A DNA stretch of 64,000 nt from Hyposmocoma kahamanoa (GCF_003589595.1 NW_020653993.1:5658892-5722891); one strand, 5' to 3'; positions 23,364 to 33,657 are shown, counted from the first letter of the stretch. The notes: generated by a model not told the origin, from the sequence alone. Made by a program: numbers and translations.

Positions 23364-26162
23364 ATGAGGACAATTTTCCTTCTTTTCTCGCTTTTCCACT
23401 ACGTTATGTCTTGGTCTGTATCGGTGGACACCTCGGTAAGTAACATTTAATTCAATCTTATAATGCAAAAAGGTGTTTTGTCCTGAATTTCGGTCTGGGA
23501 ACGATTAAATGAATATATTTATTACAAGTATATATGTTATCGGCAATGTATGTAATCCGGTATCCTATACAATGCCTAAAAGAGTAAGGCAATGTATGAA
23601 ATAAACTTTATTATACACTTGCTCTAGGTATTCCTATACTATACCGAATGTGTATTAGGTAATGTATAAAACAGGACGTGCTTGTGTATAAGAAGAATAT
23701 TTTATGCACGTCCATCTAAAAATAGTTCATCTTGTAAGAATAAATTGGTAATTAAAATTTTCAAACAAAATCTTATATTATAGTAGCAACGACAACTGAT
23801 ACACCGAATATACGCACGGTAACACATAAATCAAACTGCTAAATTCATTGCATTGTGCATAACTGTTATACCTATTATTATCTGATATTTGAAAGTAAAT
23901 CCAATGTAATTCTTTGACTTACTATAAAAATTTAAACTCAATTTTATTAGAACCAAGCACCCATTAACCCTTAAATGGTTCGTGGGGTGTTTCACACCCT
24001 CAACCAGCAGTGGTTTTTGGGCTCATAAGTTTTTAAATTTTAAACTTACAGCGCCTGTCTTCAGGTTAGCTTCGTAAACGCGATTGTACTTCACAATTCA
24101 TTCGTAATATGCGCTTGTTTGTGTATAGTTGTGCTTGGAGAGCGTGTTTGGGGTGCATGACACCCCACGCGACTGTTTGTGCAGACAAAATTCCGTAATG
24201 TAAGTAAATATATTTTTTTATTATTATGTAATTAAACAATACCGGTGACCGAAGTGACCATAACTGTGCATAAGAAAAAGAAAACGACAAAGTGAAAACG
24301 AAAACGAAGGTATTCGCACACCACCTAAACCAAAACGACATAAGAGACTTGAAAGTGAAGATCCTGAATCAGTATCTAGAGCAGTCCGGTCGCCTTCATA
24401 TAAACAATGCCATATATGTCCTAGAATCAAGGACCGAAAAACCAAGGCGGAATATTCCAAATGCTTAAAACGCATGTGCAATGATCACATGATTCTACTC
24501 TGACAAAATTGTGATGAAGAAAATTAGCTTATACAAATGTTGTTGTTTTTTTTTTTATTAATAATATGTTTTATAAGTCAGAAAGACTTTCACAATTTAG
24601 GAAACGCAAGTGTGTTCAAATATTGTAACTAATAAAAGTCTGATTTTGCGTGTATTTTATATTTTGTTTCACGAGTCTAATTTGGGGTGTTGCACACCAC
24701 ACGCGACTAATTGCGTAACTTTTTTAACGCGACTAATTTCGGATTAACTTTTACAAACATTAATTTTTCTGTTTGTTCAAAGTAGGAACACTATTGAATA
24801 CTTCGCTTTTATTCAAAAATGGTATCCATAATAATTTTCGACCCACCATGGAAACGCAAACAAATTCGGCTCTAGTAATCGCTTTGCTCGCTCGGCTTTT
24901 CATATACTAACATAACCTAAACCCACAGGAGGAGGTCGAAACAGCTCGGAATGGAAAACTGAAATGACTAATTTGATTTTTCTGTATTCCATTTCATACT
25001 TTGCCGAATCTACGGCCAGCATTGTATACAATAACTAGGTATTCTATAAACTGCGTACGAAATGTGTATAATAGTTTAAAATATATTAATTATTATTATA
25101 CACATTGTCTAAAGAAGCACGCTATAGTCTAGAATGACTAGGTATTCTATACCATTTCAGAATTATACATATTGCGTTAACATTATTATACTCTGAGGAT
25201 ATTAACCAGCATGGCACCAGACGTATGAATTAATCTTTTTTCTTCATAAATGTATTAAAAGTTCTTAGTTTAAAAAGCTTTAAATTTTAGCAAGAAGCAG
25301 GTGAAATCATTGATTAAAAACACATTTGAATTTCTTTCAGATGGAAATACAAAATGTTATACCAGATCATCTAGATCTCCAAAAAATAGCTCATCTTTAT
25401 ATCAATAATGAAAAATACAAAGTACTAAAACCTGCAATACACTCCGTAACAGATCATTTTCAAAATTCGATGAGAAGAGAGACTGAGCTACCATCAGACA
25501 GAGTTTTCATTGATGGAAATGGCTTTAGACATTTTTGGAACGTGTTTAAGAAAAGATCAAAAAGTCTAAGACGAGTTATACCTGAAAGTGAAGTAGATAT
25601 TATTGAGGGACAAGATAACGTTAATGCACCTTCAAGACGTAAAGGAAAACCAAAGACTGCCAAAGCTTCTAAAGGTGCTGGTAAAGCTAATTCTAGACCT
25701 ACTAACGTCAAAGTTACTACGAAACCAAGCAAAACTACAGTGGATGAATCAAAAGAAGAAACCGAAGCTACTACTCGTAAATCTAAACCAACAACAGCCA
25801 GTCCTACAACAAAAGATGGTCCAAAAAGAAAAACACCTGGAAGATATAGCGTAAGAAAGAAACTACTAAACAAGAAAAAACTCGAAAAATCATTACGAAG
25901 TTCTATTATTAAACTTATTAAAAAAGACGAACATAAAGATGCGACACGTGATGGCAAAGAAACCACTTTAGTTAAAACTACGTTCTTTTGCCCGTTTTTC
26001 GGAGTGATGACTATGCATTCCTATTTAGATGACGATGCACCAAAACCTGCTGAAGAGAAAGTTGATGATAAGAAAAAAGGAAAGGATGAGGGCAAAGATA
26101 AAGCGAATGATATTGATAAAGATAAAGAAAAGAAAAAGGAAGATGAAGAAAAAAAGGAATAA
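23364..26162 (+). CDS. Secreted, lysine-rich charged protein (2 coding exons)
   Basis: Exon 23364-23435 encodes a signal peptide (MRTIFLLFSLFHYVMSW) plus SVSVDTS and ends at a consensus donor GTAAGT. Exon 25341-26162 follows a strong acceptor (TTTCTTTCAG) in the same phase, giving 297 residues. Before the start ATG there is an acceptor (TTTTTTCAG ending at 23345), so a 5' non-coding exon is likely. The mature protein has a folded-looking start (residues about 25-100, with DGNGFRHFWNVFKKRSKS), a K/T/S/P-rich middle, one CPFFGVMTMHSYLDDD segment near residues 240-255, and a K/E/D-rich tail. I do not recognise the family. An extracellular or secretory-pathway role is inferred from the signal peptide only. 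The intron holds a piggyBac remnant. Confidence 0.7.
23968..24760 (+). mobile_element. piggyBac-like element remnant
   Basis: TTAA (23964-23967) is followed by CCCTTAAATGGTTCGTGG, a piggyBac-type end. A coding remnant around 24280-24504 gives RTPPKPKRHKRL..., then CHICPRIKDRKTK, then CLKRMCNDH, matching the Cys-rich C-terminal domain of piggyBac transposases. The motif GGGGTGN(4-5)CACACC or its variant, followed by CACGCGACT, recurs at about 23982, 24149 and 24684. The DDD catalytic part is missing and the right end is not intact. Confidence 0.65.
24280..24504 (+). pseudogene. piggyBac transposase C-terminal fragment
   Basis: Open in one frame to a TGA: an acidic/basic linker, then the C-x2-C...C-x4-C-x2-H pattern of the Cys-rich C-terminal domain that binds the transposon ends. 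No start codon or catalytic residues remain, so it is a relic. Confidence 0.6.
24850..24935 (+). repeat. Unclassified repeat shared with 43025-43122
   Basis: Both places carry GGAAACG(C/T)AAACAAATTC, a GC-rich middle with CGCT words, then TTTTCATAT and CTAACATAACCTAAACC-like sequence. Confidence 0.45.
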
Positions 26163-26246
26163 AATAATAAAGGCAAATGCGATAATATTGGTGTTTTTGT
26201 CAATTTTAATTTCTTTTGGGGATGTATTGCAGTCGAATGACAATTA

Positions 26247-26252
26247 AATAAA
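26247..26252 (+). terminator. Polyadenylation signal of the 23364-26162 gene
   Basis: AATAAA lies 85 bases after the stop codon. Just before it, codons without an ATG would spell a hydrophobic stretch (AIILVFLSILISFGDVL). I treat that as 3' untranslated sequence. Confidence 0.5.
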
Positions 26253-26323
26253 GATCATAGTGACTTTGGGCGGGGTAGTCCTTGTAGTTCCTAAAAGAAC
26301 AAAGAGAAAGACAAGGACAAATA

Positions 26324-26353
26324 CAATAATAACAATAATAATAATAATAATAA
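26324..26353. repeat. (AAT)n microsatellite
   Basis: About nine ATA/AAT units with one interruption. Confidence 0.85.
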
Positions 26354-26359
26354 CGCAAC

Positions 26360-27560
26360 ACACTCATAGCTCCGTACTAGGGAAAACCTGTGTTGCAAGT
26401 GCCATGGACCACAACAAATTACACCCAAACTCCACATATAGTACACATATTTTTCTCGGTTGTGTTTTTTCTTCTTTAACTATCGCAATTACGGATACCG
26501 ATGCTACTAGGCAGTTAGTTGTACGGCAGTTCTTCTTTAGTCTGTTTACAGTAGTTAATCATTAGTAGATAAATTTAAAAGTTTAGAGTAGCGGTGCACA
26601 AAAATTAATTTTCATACATAGCAAATATTCCGAGCATGTTTGGAAAAAAAGTCCGTTTCTATTTATCAAGCCTTGAATAACGGCAGATTTCGGAAAACGC
26701 ATAAGTATATTGCACAGGAATTTCATTATTTCATTCCTTATCCGTACCATTCAAGACTATAGTTCATAGTATAGTAAAACAAGTAGTGCAACTTCCGTTT
26801 CCGTTCGGCTTGTCATTGCCTACACGTCGTGAGTCGCTCGGAACGTAGGGTTACCTGCCATATTATAATTTTAGTTTTATTACAGGTTGTAAACATAATT
26901 TCGTAAAATAACCATTTCAATACCGAGGATTAGTATCTAGATTGTGAAGCATAAATGAAATGCGAGTTTGTATGTGTACATAACGACACACCTCCCTTTG
27001 CTTTCTACATACTCGTAAGTTTTGATTGTAGTGACCCTCCCTACCGACCCTAAGTGTATACGAGAAGGTTACTATAGCCTGTGCAAGCACAGGGAACTTC
27101 TCAGTCAAGTCCTGGCTCCAGATCAGCCGGTTTGTACAGACTTCATCCGGTTCTCAAAAGGCTAGTGCCTTGGGTAAGCTGCCCCGGTTGCACGTACAGC
27201 GCTCTTCCTATTTCCCAGACAGGTACCGAAGCTCTTAGCACCTCGCCACGCCGAAGCGTCTCTCTAGTTCCCAGAAACTTACGTGGAAACCTATGTAACG
27301 ATACATTTCAATAAAAAAAAATCTTTTAAACACCCGCGCTTTGCAACTCAAGTGCACCGCCAGATTATGTGAATGTGCGCGTCCGTACATGGCGCGTGGC
27401 GGGCGTGCACACAAACAAGCCGCGCTGCTACGTTTGAATGGAGTTATACGTCTTATACTATGCATTTAACATTAAACAAAATTAAGTTTTGATATACACA
27501 ATCATACTATAAGCGACTATAAAAATAACACTAAACAAACATGACATAAATGATTTATTC
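26360..27560. other. Intergenic DNA containing repeat family C
   Basis: About 27020-27250 matches 40430-40690 in reverse orientation. Shared blocks include ACCCTCCCTACCGA, TATACGAGAAG and CCAGATCAG. Otherwise no gene. The two neighbouring genes point towards each other across this stretch (convergent). Confidence 0.5.
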
Positions 27561-27562
27561 AA

Positions 27563-28141
27563 TTAATTTCTTTTCTTCTTTAATATCTTTGTACTTTCGT
27601 CCGAACTGTACCGCATCATTCTTCTATTAAACTGATTCATCATGTACGGGTCATCATCAAAATTGTCTTCCAGCTTGTACTTATCAAATGTACCTAAAAA
27701 GCTTCTTATTGCAGTCAAAAATGCTCGTCTATAACTAGCTACTGGCATTTTATCCTTCAACATTGCTAAAGGTTCAAATGGTATCATCTGACTTGCCGTT
27801 GTCGTTATGAACGGGATCAACGGTGCTGGAAGGTAGTAGGACACAATCTCCAACATTCCGTTTACCAGACACGTTCCAATATTTCGTAATACACGCGCTA
27901 CTTTCGGCGCATGAAAAAATGCGTTTATAGGTATATAGATCACCTTTAATGCCTTACTCATCAATGATGGTTCTATGGTATGATTTGTGTTATTCTGTTT
28001 TATTATGATCTGTTGATTTGATTGTGAATGTAGAGATATGGTATTATTTAATATTGCCTTTGTTTCTATTTTTGACGTCGTCGTCTCATTGGCATTTTGA
28101 TATATTATTGTTACTTTTGTCGTTATATTTTCAGTTTTATC
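27563..28141 (-). CDS. Last exon of an unrecognised protein (5' exon not found)
   Basis: The minus strand has an acceptor (TACATTTCAG) at 28142-28151, then 192 codons and a stop. Only phase 0 is open. The first about 60 residues are rich in Asn/Thr/Gln (NITT and NETT are possible N-glycosylation sites). Then comes a conserved-looking part: LKVIYIPINAFFHAPKVARV, LEIVSYYLPAPLIPF, and a basic tail ending KKKRN. A moderately hydrophobic stretch is present but no clear membrane helix. A signal-peptide exon is expected upstream, as in the neighbouring genes, but I could not identify it up to about 39 kb. Faint similarity of layout (P..A..L, E(I/V)V.Y) to the 57818 gene is noted, not proven. Confidence 0.55.
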   Translation of the reverse strand, partial: DKTENITTKVTIIYQNANETTTSKIETKAILNNTISLHSQSNQQIIIKQNNTNHTIEPSLMSKALKVIYIPINAFFHAPKVARVLRNIGTCLVNGMLEIVSYYLPAPLIPFITTTASQMIPFEPLAMLKDKMPVASYRRAFLTAIRSFLGTFDKYKLEDNFDDDPYMMNQFNRRMMRYSSDESTKILKKKRN

Positions 28142-28371
28142 CTGAAATGTAGAAATCAGTAAAAAATCACTAATTATTACTATTTTGTAATGAATTATCC
28201 TTTCATCTCAATTTGTCTTAGTTCCATGGCAGTGAATCTTAATTAAAGAAGTGTATTAGTAGCAGTAGAGCTTCTTGTGAAAGAATTCGTCCAGGGTAAT
28301 ACAGCCACTTTACCTAATTCTGCGGTCAAGTAGTAAAGTGAGCATTATTTCGTTTACATGAATCATGTTTA

Positions 28372-28398
28372 CAGTGGGTGGCCAAATTATTAGGGACA
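28372..28398 (+). repeat. Tc1 terminal inverted repeat, left
   Basis: 27 bp starting CAGTGGGTGGCC and ending TTAGGGACA, identical to the reverse complement of 30069-30095. Confidence 0.92.
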
Positions 28399-28587
28399 GT
28401 ACTCAGATTTTAGTGATTGCTACGACTACATTTTTCAAACAAATGATTGGTTGTAAGTTTCATAGGTTTTTTTTATTCACAAAAGTGTGTTATTGAGAAC
28501 ATACAAACAAATTTATTATGGAAAATTATTTATTTTTTTCTTAATTATAGTCAGCTAATTAATGATAAAGAATATAATTAAAAAATT

Positions 28588-29689
28588 TCAATATTTAGTG
28601 ATGCCACCCTTTGCTTCAATTATGGCTTCTATGCGTCGGGGCATGCTCTCTATACATGTTCTTGCATTTTGTTGGAGTTCGGTGTTGTGATGCCACTCTT
28701 TGATTAATGTTTCGATCAACTGGCGCTTGGTGGTGACCACTTGCTTGGCGATCGCCCGTTTTGTGAGCTCCCACATGTTTTCTATGGGGTTCATGTCCGG
28801 TGAATTCCCTGGCCAGGGCAAAACTTTAATATTTTTCTCGGCCAAGAATTTAGTAACACTCCTGGCTTTGTGGCAAGGTGCCGAATCGTGCATAAAAATG
28901 CAGTCTTCATCACCAGGGAACCATTCTTCGAGCTGTGGCAGTAGCCGAGATTCCAGGACTCGCTTGTATTGGTCTTGCCTCATGGTCCCTTCTACAATGT
29001 ATAGGCGCCCCATGCCCTTCGCAGAGATCACAGACCACACCATGACACTAATCGGATGTTTGACCCGCTCCACAAGGCAGTCTGGATGGAACTGCTCCCC
29101 AGGGCGTCGTCGGACGAATGAACTTTTGTCCACCAAAATCTGAAATGTCGATTCGTCGGAGAAGCATACCTGTAAAATATTACAATAATCATAAAAAATC
29201 ATTATTGGCAAACAGAACTATTTAAAAAAGTGTTGTACTTACTCGATTCCAGTCAACAACAGTCATATTACGATGTTCTCTAGCCCATTTTAGTCGCTTC
29301 ATCGTCATGGCCGCGGTGAGCCGTGGTTTTTTTATTGGCCGACGACCAATCAGGTTTTCCTCGGCTAACCGCCTGCGGACTGTCCTTTTTGAAATATTTA
29401 TCCCTTCATTGTTTATAATTGATGTCAAACGAGCAGCACTCTTTTTCCGATTCTGGAGGCAGATGTCCCTAATCTTACGATCAGTACGAGGAGTGGTGAT
29501 TCTTTTTCTGCCACATTTTCCGACACGGTCTGCTTCCAAGAGCTTGTTTTGCTCCATTTTAATTTTTATTCTGTTAACCACAGACTTCGAAACACTTGTT
29601 GCTATGGCTCTCTGTGAATGTGTGGAGTGAAGTAGCAACGTCTGAATCTCTCTACACTTTCTTGGGGACGTGTCTGCACCCTTACCCAT
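28588..29689 (-). CDS. Tc1-family transposase, DD34E, one intron
   Basis: Exon 1 is 29243-29689 (ATG at 29689, MGKGADTSPRK...) and exon 2 is 28588-29169. The 73-bp intron has GTAAGT and TTTTACAG borders, and splicing restores DWNR-VCFSDES. The product is 342 residues, the usual length for Tc1. The N-terminal half has two helix-turn-helix-like parts (QRAIATSVSKSVVNRI; TSIINNEGINISKRTVRRRL) that would bind the inverted repeats, with a GRKR-type basic motif (KCGRKRITTPR) between. The catalytic domain shows D in FSDES, D in FMHDSAPCH and E in NPIENMWE with 34 residues between the last two, the DD34E triad. It catalyses cut-and-paste movement into TA sites. No stop or frameshift is seen after splicing. 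A retained intron would truncate the protein after STTLF. Confidence 0.9.
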
Positions 29690-30068
29690 GCTAAAAAAAA
29701 GCAAATTGGAGGTCATGACGTCGTATTCTAAATAACATTCAAATTCACTCATAATATTCATCAGATTAATGCAAAAAGAAATGTTACTTACTTATCAATT
29801 ATTCTCAACGCCAAAAAATTTAGAAAAACAATTAAAAAATATTTTACAATGTTCCAAAAGCAGCAATTTTCAACACACGTCAGCCAATTTAGAAGTAACA
29901 GCGCGTTATGTTGACTTCATATAAAAAATGACACATGTTTCAAGTGTTGCCACTTATCATAAACGTAAGTAATGATACCAGGAACAATGTCAAAAAAAAA
30001 TACCATGTGGGAATGCATTTCTTTGCTCCTAAATTACTTATACTAAAAGCTACATAATGTATGAATGT

Positions 30069-30095
30069 TGTCCCTAATAATTTGGCCACCCACTG
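30069..30095 (-). repeat. Tc1 terminal inverted repeat, right
   Basis: Partner of the left repeat with no mismatch, followed by the TA target duplication. Confidence 0.92.
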
Positions 30096-30620
30096 TACAT
30101 CAGTCTCAGAGTGACGAGCGCAGTGGCAGTGTCCCTCAGATTTTTGTAATTTAATGGACAGGCGTGTCGCTTACCACCAGGCACACGAATTGCTCGTCCT
30201 GTTACTAGGTATCATTAAAAGTACCGTAGTGTATATAAAAATAAAAATAGTCAAAAAAATCATGACGGATTATGAATTTAAAATCTCCATTGAACGCTGA
30301 AAATTTGTAGTTAAATTTCAATCAATTCTATTCTACATCTATTAAACGTCATTTAAGTTTAATACGGTTCCATTTCGCGCCAATTAAAAAAAAATAACTA
30401 AGAGATTGAGGCGAATGGAATGGAAGCAATTTTTTTTTGTACACAGCGTAATGAAATTTTAGCCGATAGCTGCGGAAAGTCCCGAGACTACGCGAGAATT
30501 CTCTAAAATTTTTTGGCTCGAATCTAGTTTGACATAAAGTTAATTATGCTTTGTACTATTTCGTTACAACAATTCGCCTCCTTTCTGAGGCAATGTCAAT
30601 TAAGCCTATTTTGCGTCACC

Positions 30621-30628
30621 GGATAAAA
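30621..30628 (+). promoter_or_regulatory. Possible TATA box before the 30702 ORF
   Basis: GATAAAAG at 30622-30629 region followed by GGGGG, with an Inr-like TTCAGG about 28 bases downstream. A similar TATAAAAGGGGGC precedes the exon at 55359. Confidence 0.3.
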
Positions 30629-30701
30629 GGGGGTGGTTAAGAGCCTTCAGGTCGCCTTATTTTTCGGTGGTGGCAGAACTTCGCTCTACTGCTGCGTAAT
30701 A

Positions 30702-30905
30702 ATGAGTGATAGAGTGACGAAATTACCAGAACTAATTAAGATGATTAATTTAGTTGAACCTGGAACCCTCGCATCAAGCGCTTACAGAGCTAATCACAAG
30801 GTCACAGAAATCGACAAATTAGAAAAAATAGAGTTAAATGTTAAGGTACTTACTGCTATGATGCAAGCAAATATATACACAAAAATAAGTAAAATGTCGA
30901 AATGA
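30702..30905 (+). CDS. Small intronless ORF, 67 residues
   Basis: ATG at 30702 starts MSDRVTKLPELIKMINLVEP, then an Ala/Lys/Glu-rich stretch likely to be helical, ending TKISKMSK. There is no signal peptide and no known domain. The frame is open upstream to 30633 without another ATG. In support: a TATA-like box, an Inr-like site, and AATAAA at about 30989. It may also be one exon of a larger gene, since CTTCAG just upstream could be an acceptor and AAGGTACTTACT inside could be a donor. Confidence 0.35.
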   Translation: MSDRVTKLPELIKMINLVEPGTLASSAYRANHKVTEIDKLEKIELNVKVLTAMMQANIYTKISKMSK

Positions 30906-31099
30906 AACTCCATTTCAAAAACAATAACATCTTATTTACTTATTTTCAACAAAAACATATTGATAATCTACAGAGGTATACAGTAACAATAAAGTTTTTT
31001 TCGTACCTAATAAAATTTTTATGTAAAGTATACTTTTATGAAATACTTTTATTTACTTATTATAATAAAATTTATTACGCAATAATACGAAAATAGTAT

Positions 31100-31234
31100 A
31101 TGGCAATGTTAGAGTCCAATAACATTTTAGAATACGGAACTGTTCATAACATAGAAAATCTTCGATCAGATTGGGCTGATTATATTATAGGCACAGACGT
31201 GTCGATTTCATCACAATATTATCCTTCACCGAGA
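31100..31234 (+). pseudogene. Possible ORF fragment running into a SINE
   Basis: ATG at 31100 gives MAMLESNNILEYGTV, then NLRSDWADYIIGTDVS, and the frame then reads into the SINE at about 31235-31360. Codons before the SINE look protein-like, but there is no family match. It may be an exon interrupted by the SINE or chance. Confidence 0.2.
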
Positions 31235-31365
31235 AGCTCCTGGAAAACTTCAAATTATATTTCGCACATAAATACCGAGAAACTCAGGGGTCAGCTTTGA
31301 ACCCGCGGCCTCGGCTTGAGACGCGCTAGGTCCAAACCATTAGGGAGCATTTTTTCGACACGAAT
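31235..31365 (-). repeat. tRNA-related SINE fragment
   Basis: It shares ACTTCAAATTATATTTCGCAC, AAACTCAGGGGT and GGTCCAAACCATTAGG with the copy at 47490-47690. The reverse strand carries tRNA-like promoter boxes. Confidence 0.55.
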
Positions 31366-31542
31366 TTCTCGCGTGCTTCTAACTGTCATGGTAAGGTACG
31401 CTCTATTTGTTTAGCTTTTACGTTTTAACTTAAACGAGCTGCCCGGACGCGCGGGCGAGACTGGCTTGTCTTTGGTCTACGCGGGACCGCGCTGTTGAAA
31501 TATTCAGAAGAATTTAAATGTTATTGCCTAGTAAATAGAAGT

Positions 31543-31582
31543 CAGAACCGTCATTAATGTACGTACATTAATGACGGTTCTG
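31543..31582. repeat. Perfect 40-bp palindrome
   Basis: CAGAACCGTCATTAATGTAC is followed immediately by its exact reverse complement, with no spacer. It may be a tiny foldback, a hairpin left by a transposition event, or an assembly join. Confidence 0.9.
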
Positions 31583-33033
31583 AACGTGATTCGCCATTAA
31601 GGTAGCAGGACGGTCGCTGCACGGCGGCTGCGCGGAAACTTTCGCGTCGTGTAACTGGACGCTTAGCCTACCACGGCTTTTACTTTTTTTAATAATATTT
31701 ATGAAAAACACATAAAAAGTACAATACGCCGAGGCAGACAGGACCGCTGTGATCATCGAGCTCCCTGAACGAAGTTTGGTAAATAAAAAAAAGTTTAGAG
31801 TTCTGTTCGAACTCTCGCATACTTGGCAGACCAGATACCTTATTCTTTCACATTGGTGCATATGAAATAATCTACTCCGGCATTGGCAAACAAGCACTGC
31901 GTAACGAGGAAACCGAAACAGAGGCTGAACGCTGTATTGAATGCTATGCAAATGAATTGTACTGTTTCTGAGTAAAACTTGTAGCTGTAGCTCATATAGG
32001 TAGTATGACGCTCGTGTTATATAGGGTGACATTAATAGTGGCATGGTTTTTAGAAAATTGAACATTTTTATTTGTGAACAAATAAAAATTTTGCTAGATG
32101 GCATACCATACTACAAAATACCAACTGATTTAGTGGAATAGTTTTCAAACTGCAGTGGTTTTGGTGATTATAGTAGAAAGTTCACAGAAAAAGCAAAACT
32201 TCCGAACTGTGATACTGGGAACTAATATTTATTTTAAATGCATCACTATGATGTGTACTACAGTAAATGGCCTTGTATATGGTTATGGTTACCAGCTATC
32301 TGTTCTTTTCAACCGACAAATATCTTTGACACATCTTTTTGTTCTGAGTTTACATTAATAATTCTGTAATCTTCTTTTGTTATTACTACAACTGTAATTT
32401 ATACAATATCAATATCGTACAATTATACACCGAAATACTGGGACTCGCTCGAAAAGTTGTTTTCTGTTACTTGACCATTTCTTTAATACGGGTTCTCCAC
32501 ACTGCAGCATATTAACCAGTTCATCTTGTAATGCGCATGCTTGAGAGAATGTCTCTCTAAGCCAAAAACCAACTTTTGCTTGAAAAATCTATTTCTAATT
32601 TTCTATCTTCTGTGTTATCTATTTTGTGCTCCTTTGAACTTAGCTTTAATAAACAAGACTGTGCCATCTTCTCGCCAGTCGAAAACAAACGCTCGCGTCG
32701 CTGCCATCGTATTGAAGGAAGGAACACGTGAGTACTTTGGTACTATTTTAACAAGGATAGCAGAGGCAAAATAATTACTCTAGCGCCCTAAATACAGCCG
32801 CTTGACTCGGTTTCGTTACGCCACAATCCTCATTTCTTTTTATTAATTTTTTTTCTTAGGAAAAATTACTAAAAATTATCCGTGTTCCTAGTTTGACGCT
32901 TGGAAGTTGAATTTCTAATATGAAACAGTACCTCTACTATTATTAATATAAAGATCAAAGAAAGAATCAAAGAAATAAGCAACATAAAACTGAATGACTC
33001 AGAACTCATGCTTACATAATATTACAAAATCAT
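31583..33033. other. No firm gene; weak coding hints
   Basis: The minus strand has a 178-codon open frame at 31568-32104 and an overlapping short frame with a hydrophobic stretch (ETVQFICIAFNTAFSLCFGF). The plus strand has a pyrimidine-rich acceptor at about 32594-32644 and a donor GTGAGT at 32728 bounding 80-odd open bases. None is convincing enough to call. Confidence 0.35.
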
Positions 33034-33102
33034 TATAAGTCTACGAATTGAATTTCATGACGAGTGGAGAAATTGAAAATTGTTTTGGCAACACTTGACG
33101 TA

Positions 33103-33264
33103 ATGAAATTTAACATCATGGCAGTTGTAATTTTATCAGCTGCCTATGCGTTGCCTTCGAGAGCCCTGGGCCCTGATTTTAATTCAGACCGGAATCGATC
33201 CGATCGGATAGCCCACCCGCAATATTATATGCCTCGATTCGGAAAAGAATCCAGCTGCTGGTGA
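33103..33264 (+). CDS. Candidate RFamide-like neuropeptide precursor
   Basis: ATG at 33103 opens 53 codons. Residues 1-16 form a signal peptide (MKFNIMAVVILSAAYA). The rest is LPSRALGPDFNSDRNRSDR, then IAHPQYYMPRF followed by GK. Gly as amide donor plus a basic residue is the classic mark of a C-terminally amidated peptide, so the product could be an IAHPQYYMPRF-amide or shorter form acting on a G-protein coupled receptor. Only one basic residue (GKE, not GKR) follows, and only one copy is present. I do not match it to a named insect peptide. A TATAAG (33034-33039) lies about 65 bases upstream. The peptide could be part of a longer spliced precursor, since GTGACT after CTGCTG is a weak donor. 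Confidence 0.45.
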   Translation: MKFNIMAVVILSAAYALPSRALGPDFNSDRNRSDRIAHPQYYMPRFGKESSCW

Positions 33265-33409
33265 CTCGTTATTCGATGAATCCGAAGGGAGACTATTGCA
33301 CATCTTGCAGGTTCGAGGAACTAAAGGACGAGTGATACTCGCGTGGTCTCACAATGCCAGTCTCAATGATGCGAGGTTATACTTCTATCGGTTACACTTC
33401 TTTGGCGGG

Positions 33410-33657
33410 TGGGAGTAGAGCTCTTTGTGAAAGACTTCTCTCTTCAGTACTGCCATCTTATTTATTTCTGCCGCCAAGGAGTAATGTCAGCATTTGAATT
33501 TGAAGTGTAATTACAGGCACGTGGAAATTTTTAATTTTGAACTCAGAGTGATAGGCGCAGTGGTAGTACCCCTCAGATCTTTGCGACTTGAAACTCTGAG
33601 TGGTACTGTCGCTTACCACCTGGTGCACGACACGATCTCGTCACTTAAAAAAAAATT
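33410..33657 (+). repeat. Interspersed repeat family A, copy 4
   Basis: It shows GTAGAGCTCTTTGTGAAAGA, TCTGCCGCCAAGGAGTAATG, CCCCTCAGATCTTTGCGACT and a GTCACTTAAAAAAAAA tail. It lies just downstream of the peptide ORF. Confidence 0.75.

Larger units (their letters stand above)
28372..30095 (-). mobile_element. Complete Tc1-like transposon
   Basis: 1724 bp, flanked by TA on both sides (28370-28371, 30096-30097). The terminal inverted repeats are 27 bp and identical, beginning CAGTGGGTGGCCAAATTA. It holds one transposase gene on the minus strand, apparently intact after removal of a 73-bp intron. Identical ends plus an open gene suggest recent mobility. Confidence 0.93.
28258..30220 (+). repeat. 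Family A repeat split by the Tc1 insertion (copy 3)
   Basis: The first part, 28258-28369 (AGCAGTAGAGCTTCTTGTG...), and the last part, 30098-30220 (CTCAGAGTGACGAGCGCAGT... to ATCATTAAAA), together make one family A copy in the same orientation. The Tc1 element therefore inserted after this copy was in place. Confidence 0.8.

Noticed and set aside
25460..25966. 168-codon minus-strand frame
   Set aside because: It is antisense to the lysine-rich coding exon, and its Ser/Leu/Val/Phe-rich content is the mirror of Lys/Glu/Thr codons.
31568..32104. 178-codon minus-strand frame with a hydrophobic alternative frame
   Set aside because: No ATG context, splice borders or family match. The possible membrane stretch is in a different frame from the long ORF.
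32594..32774. Possible internal exon (pyrimidine-rich acceptor, GTGAGT donor)
   Set aside because: The frame has no ATG upstream and no partner exon that I could find. The hydrophobic N-terminal part is just the translated pyrimidine tract.
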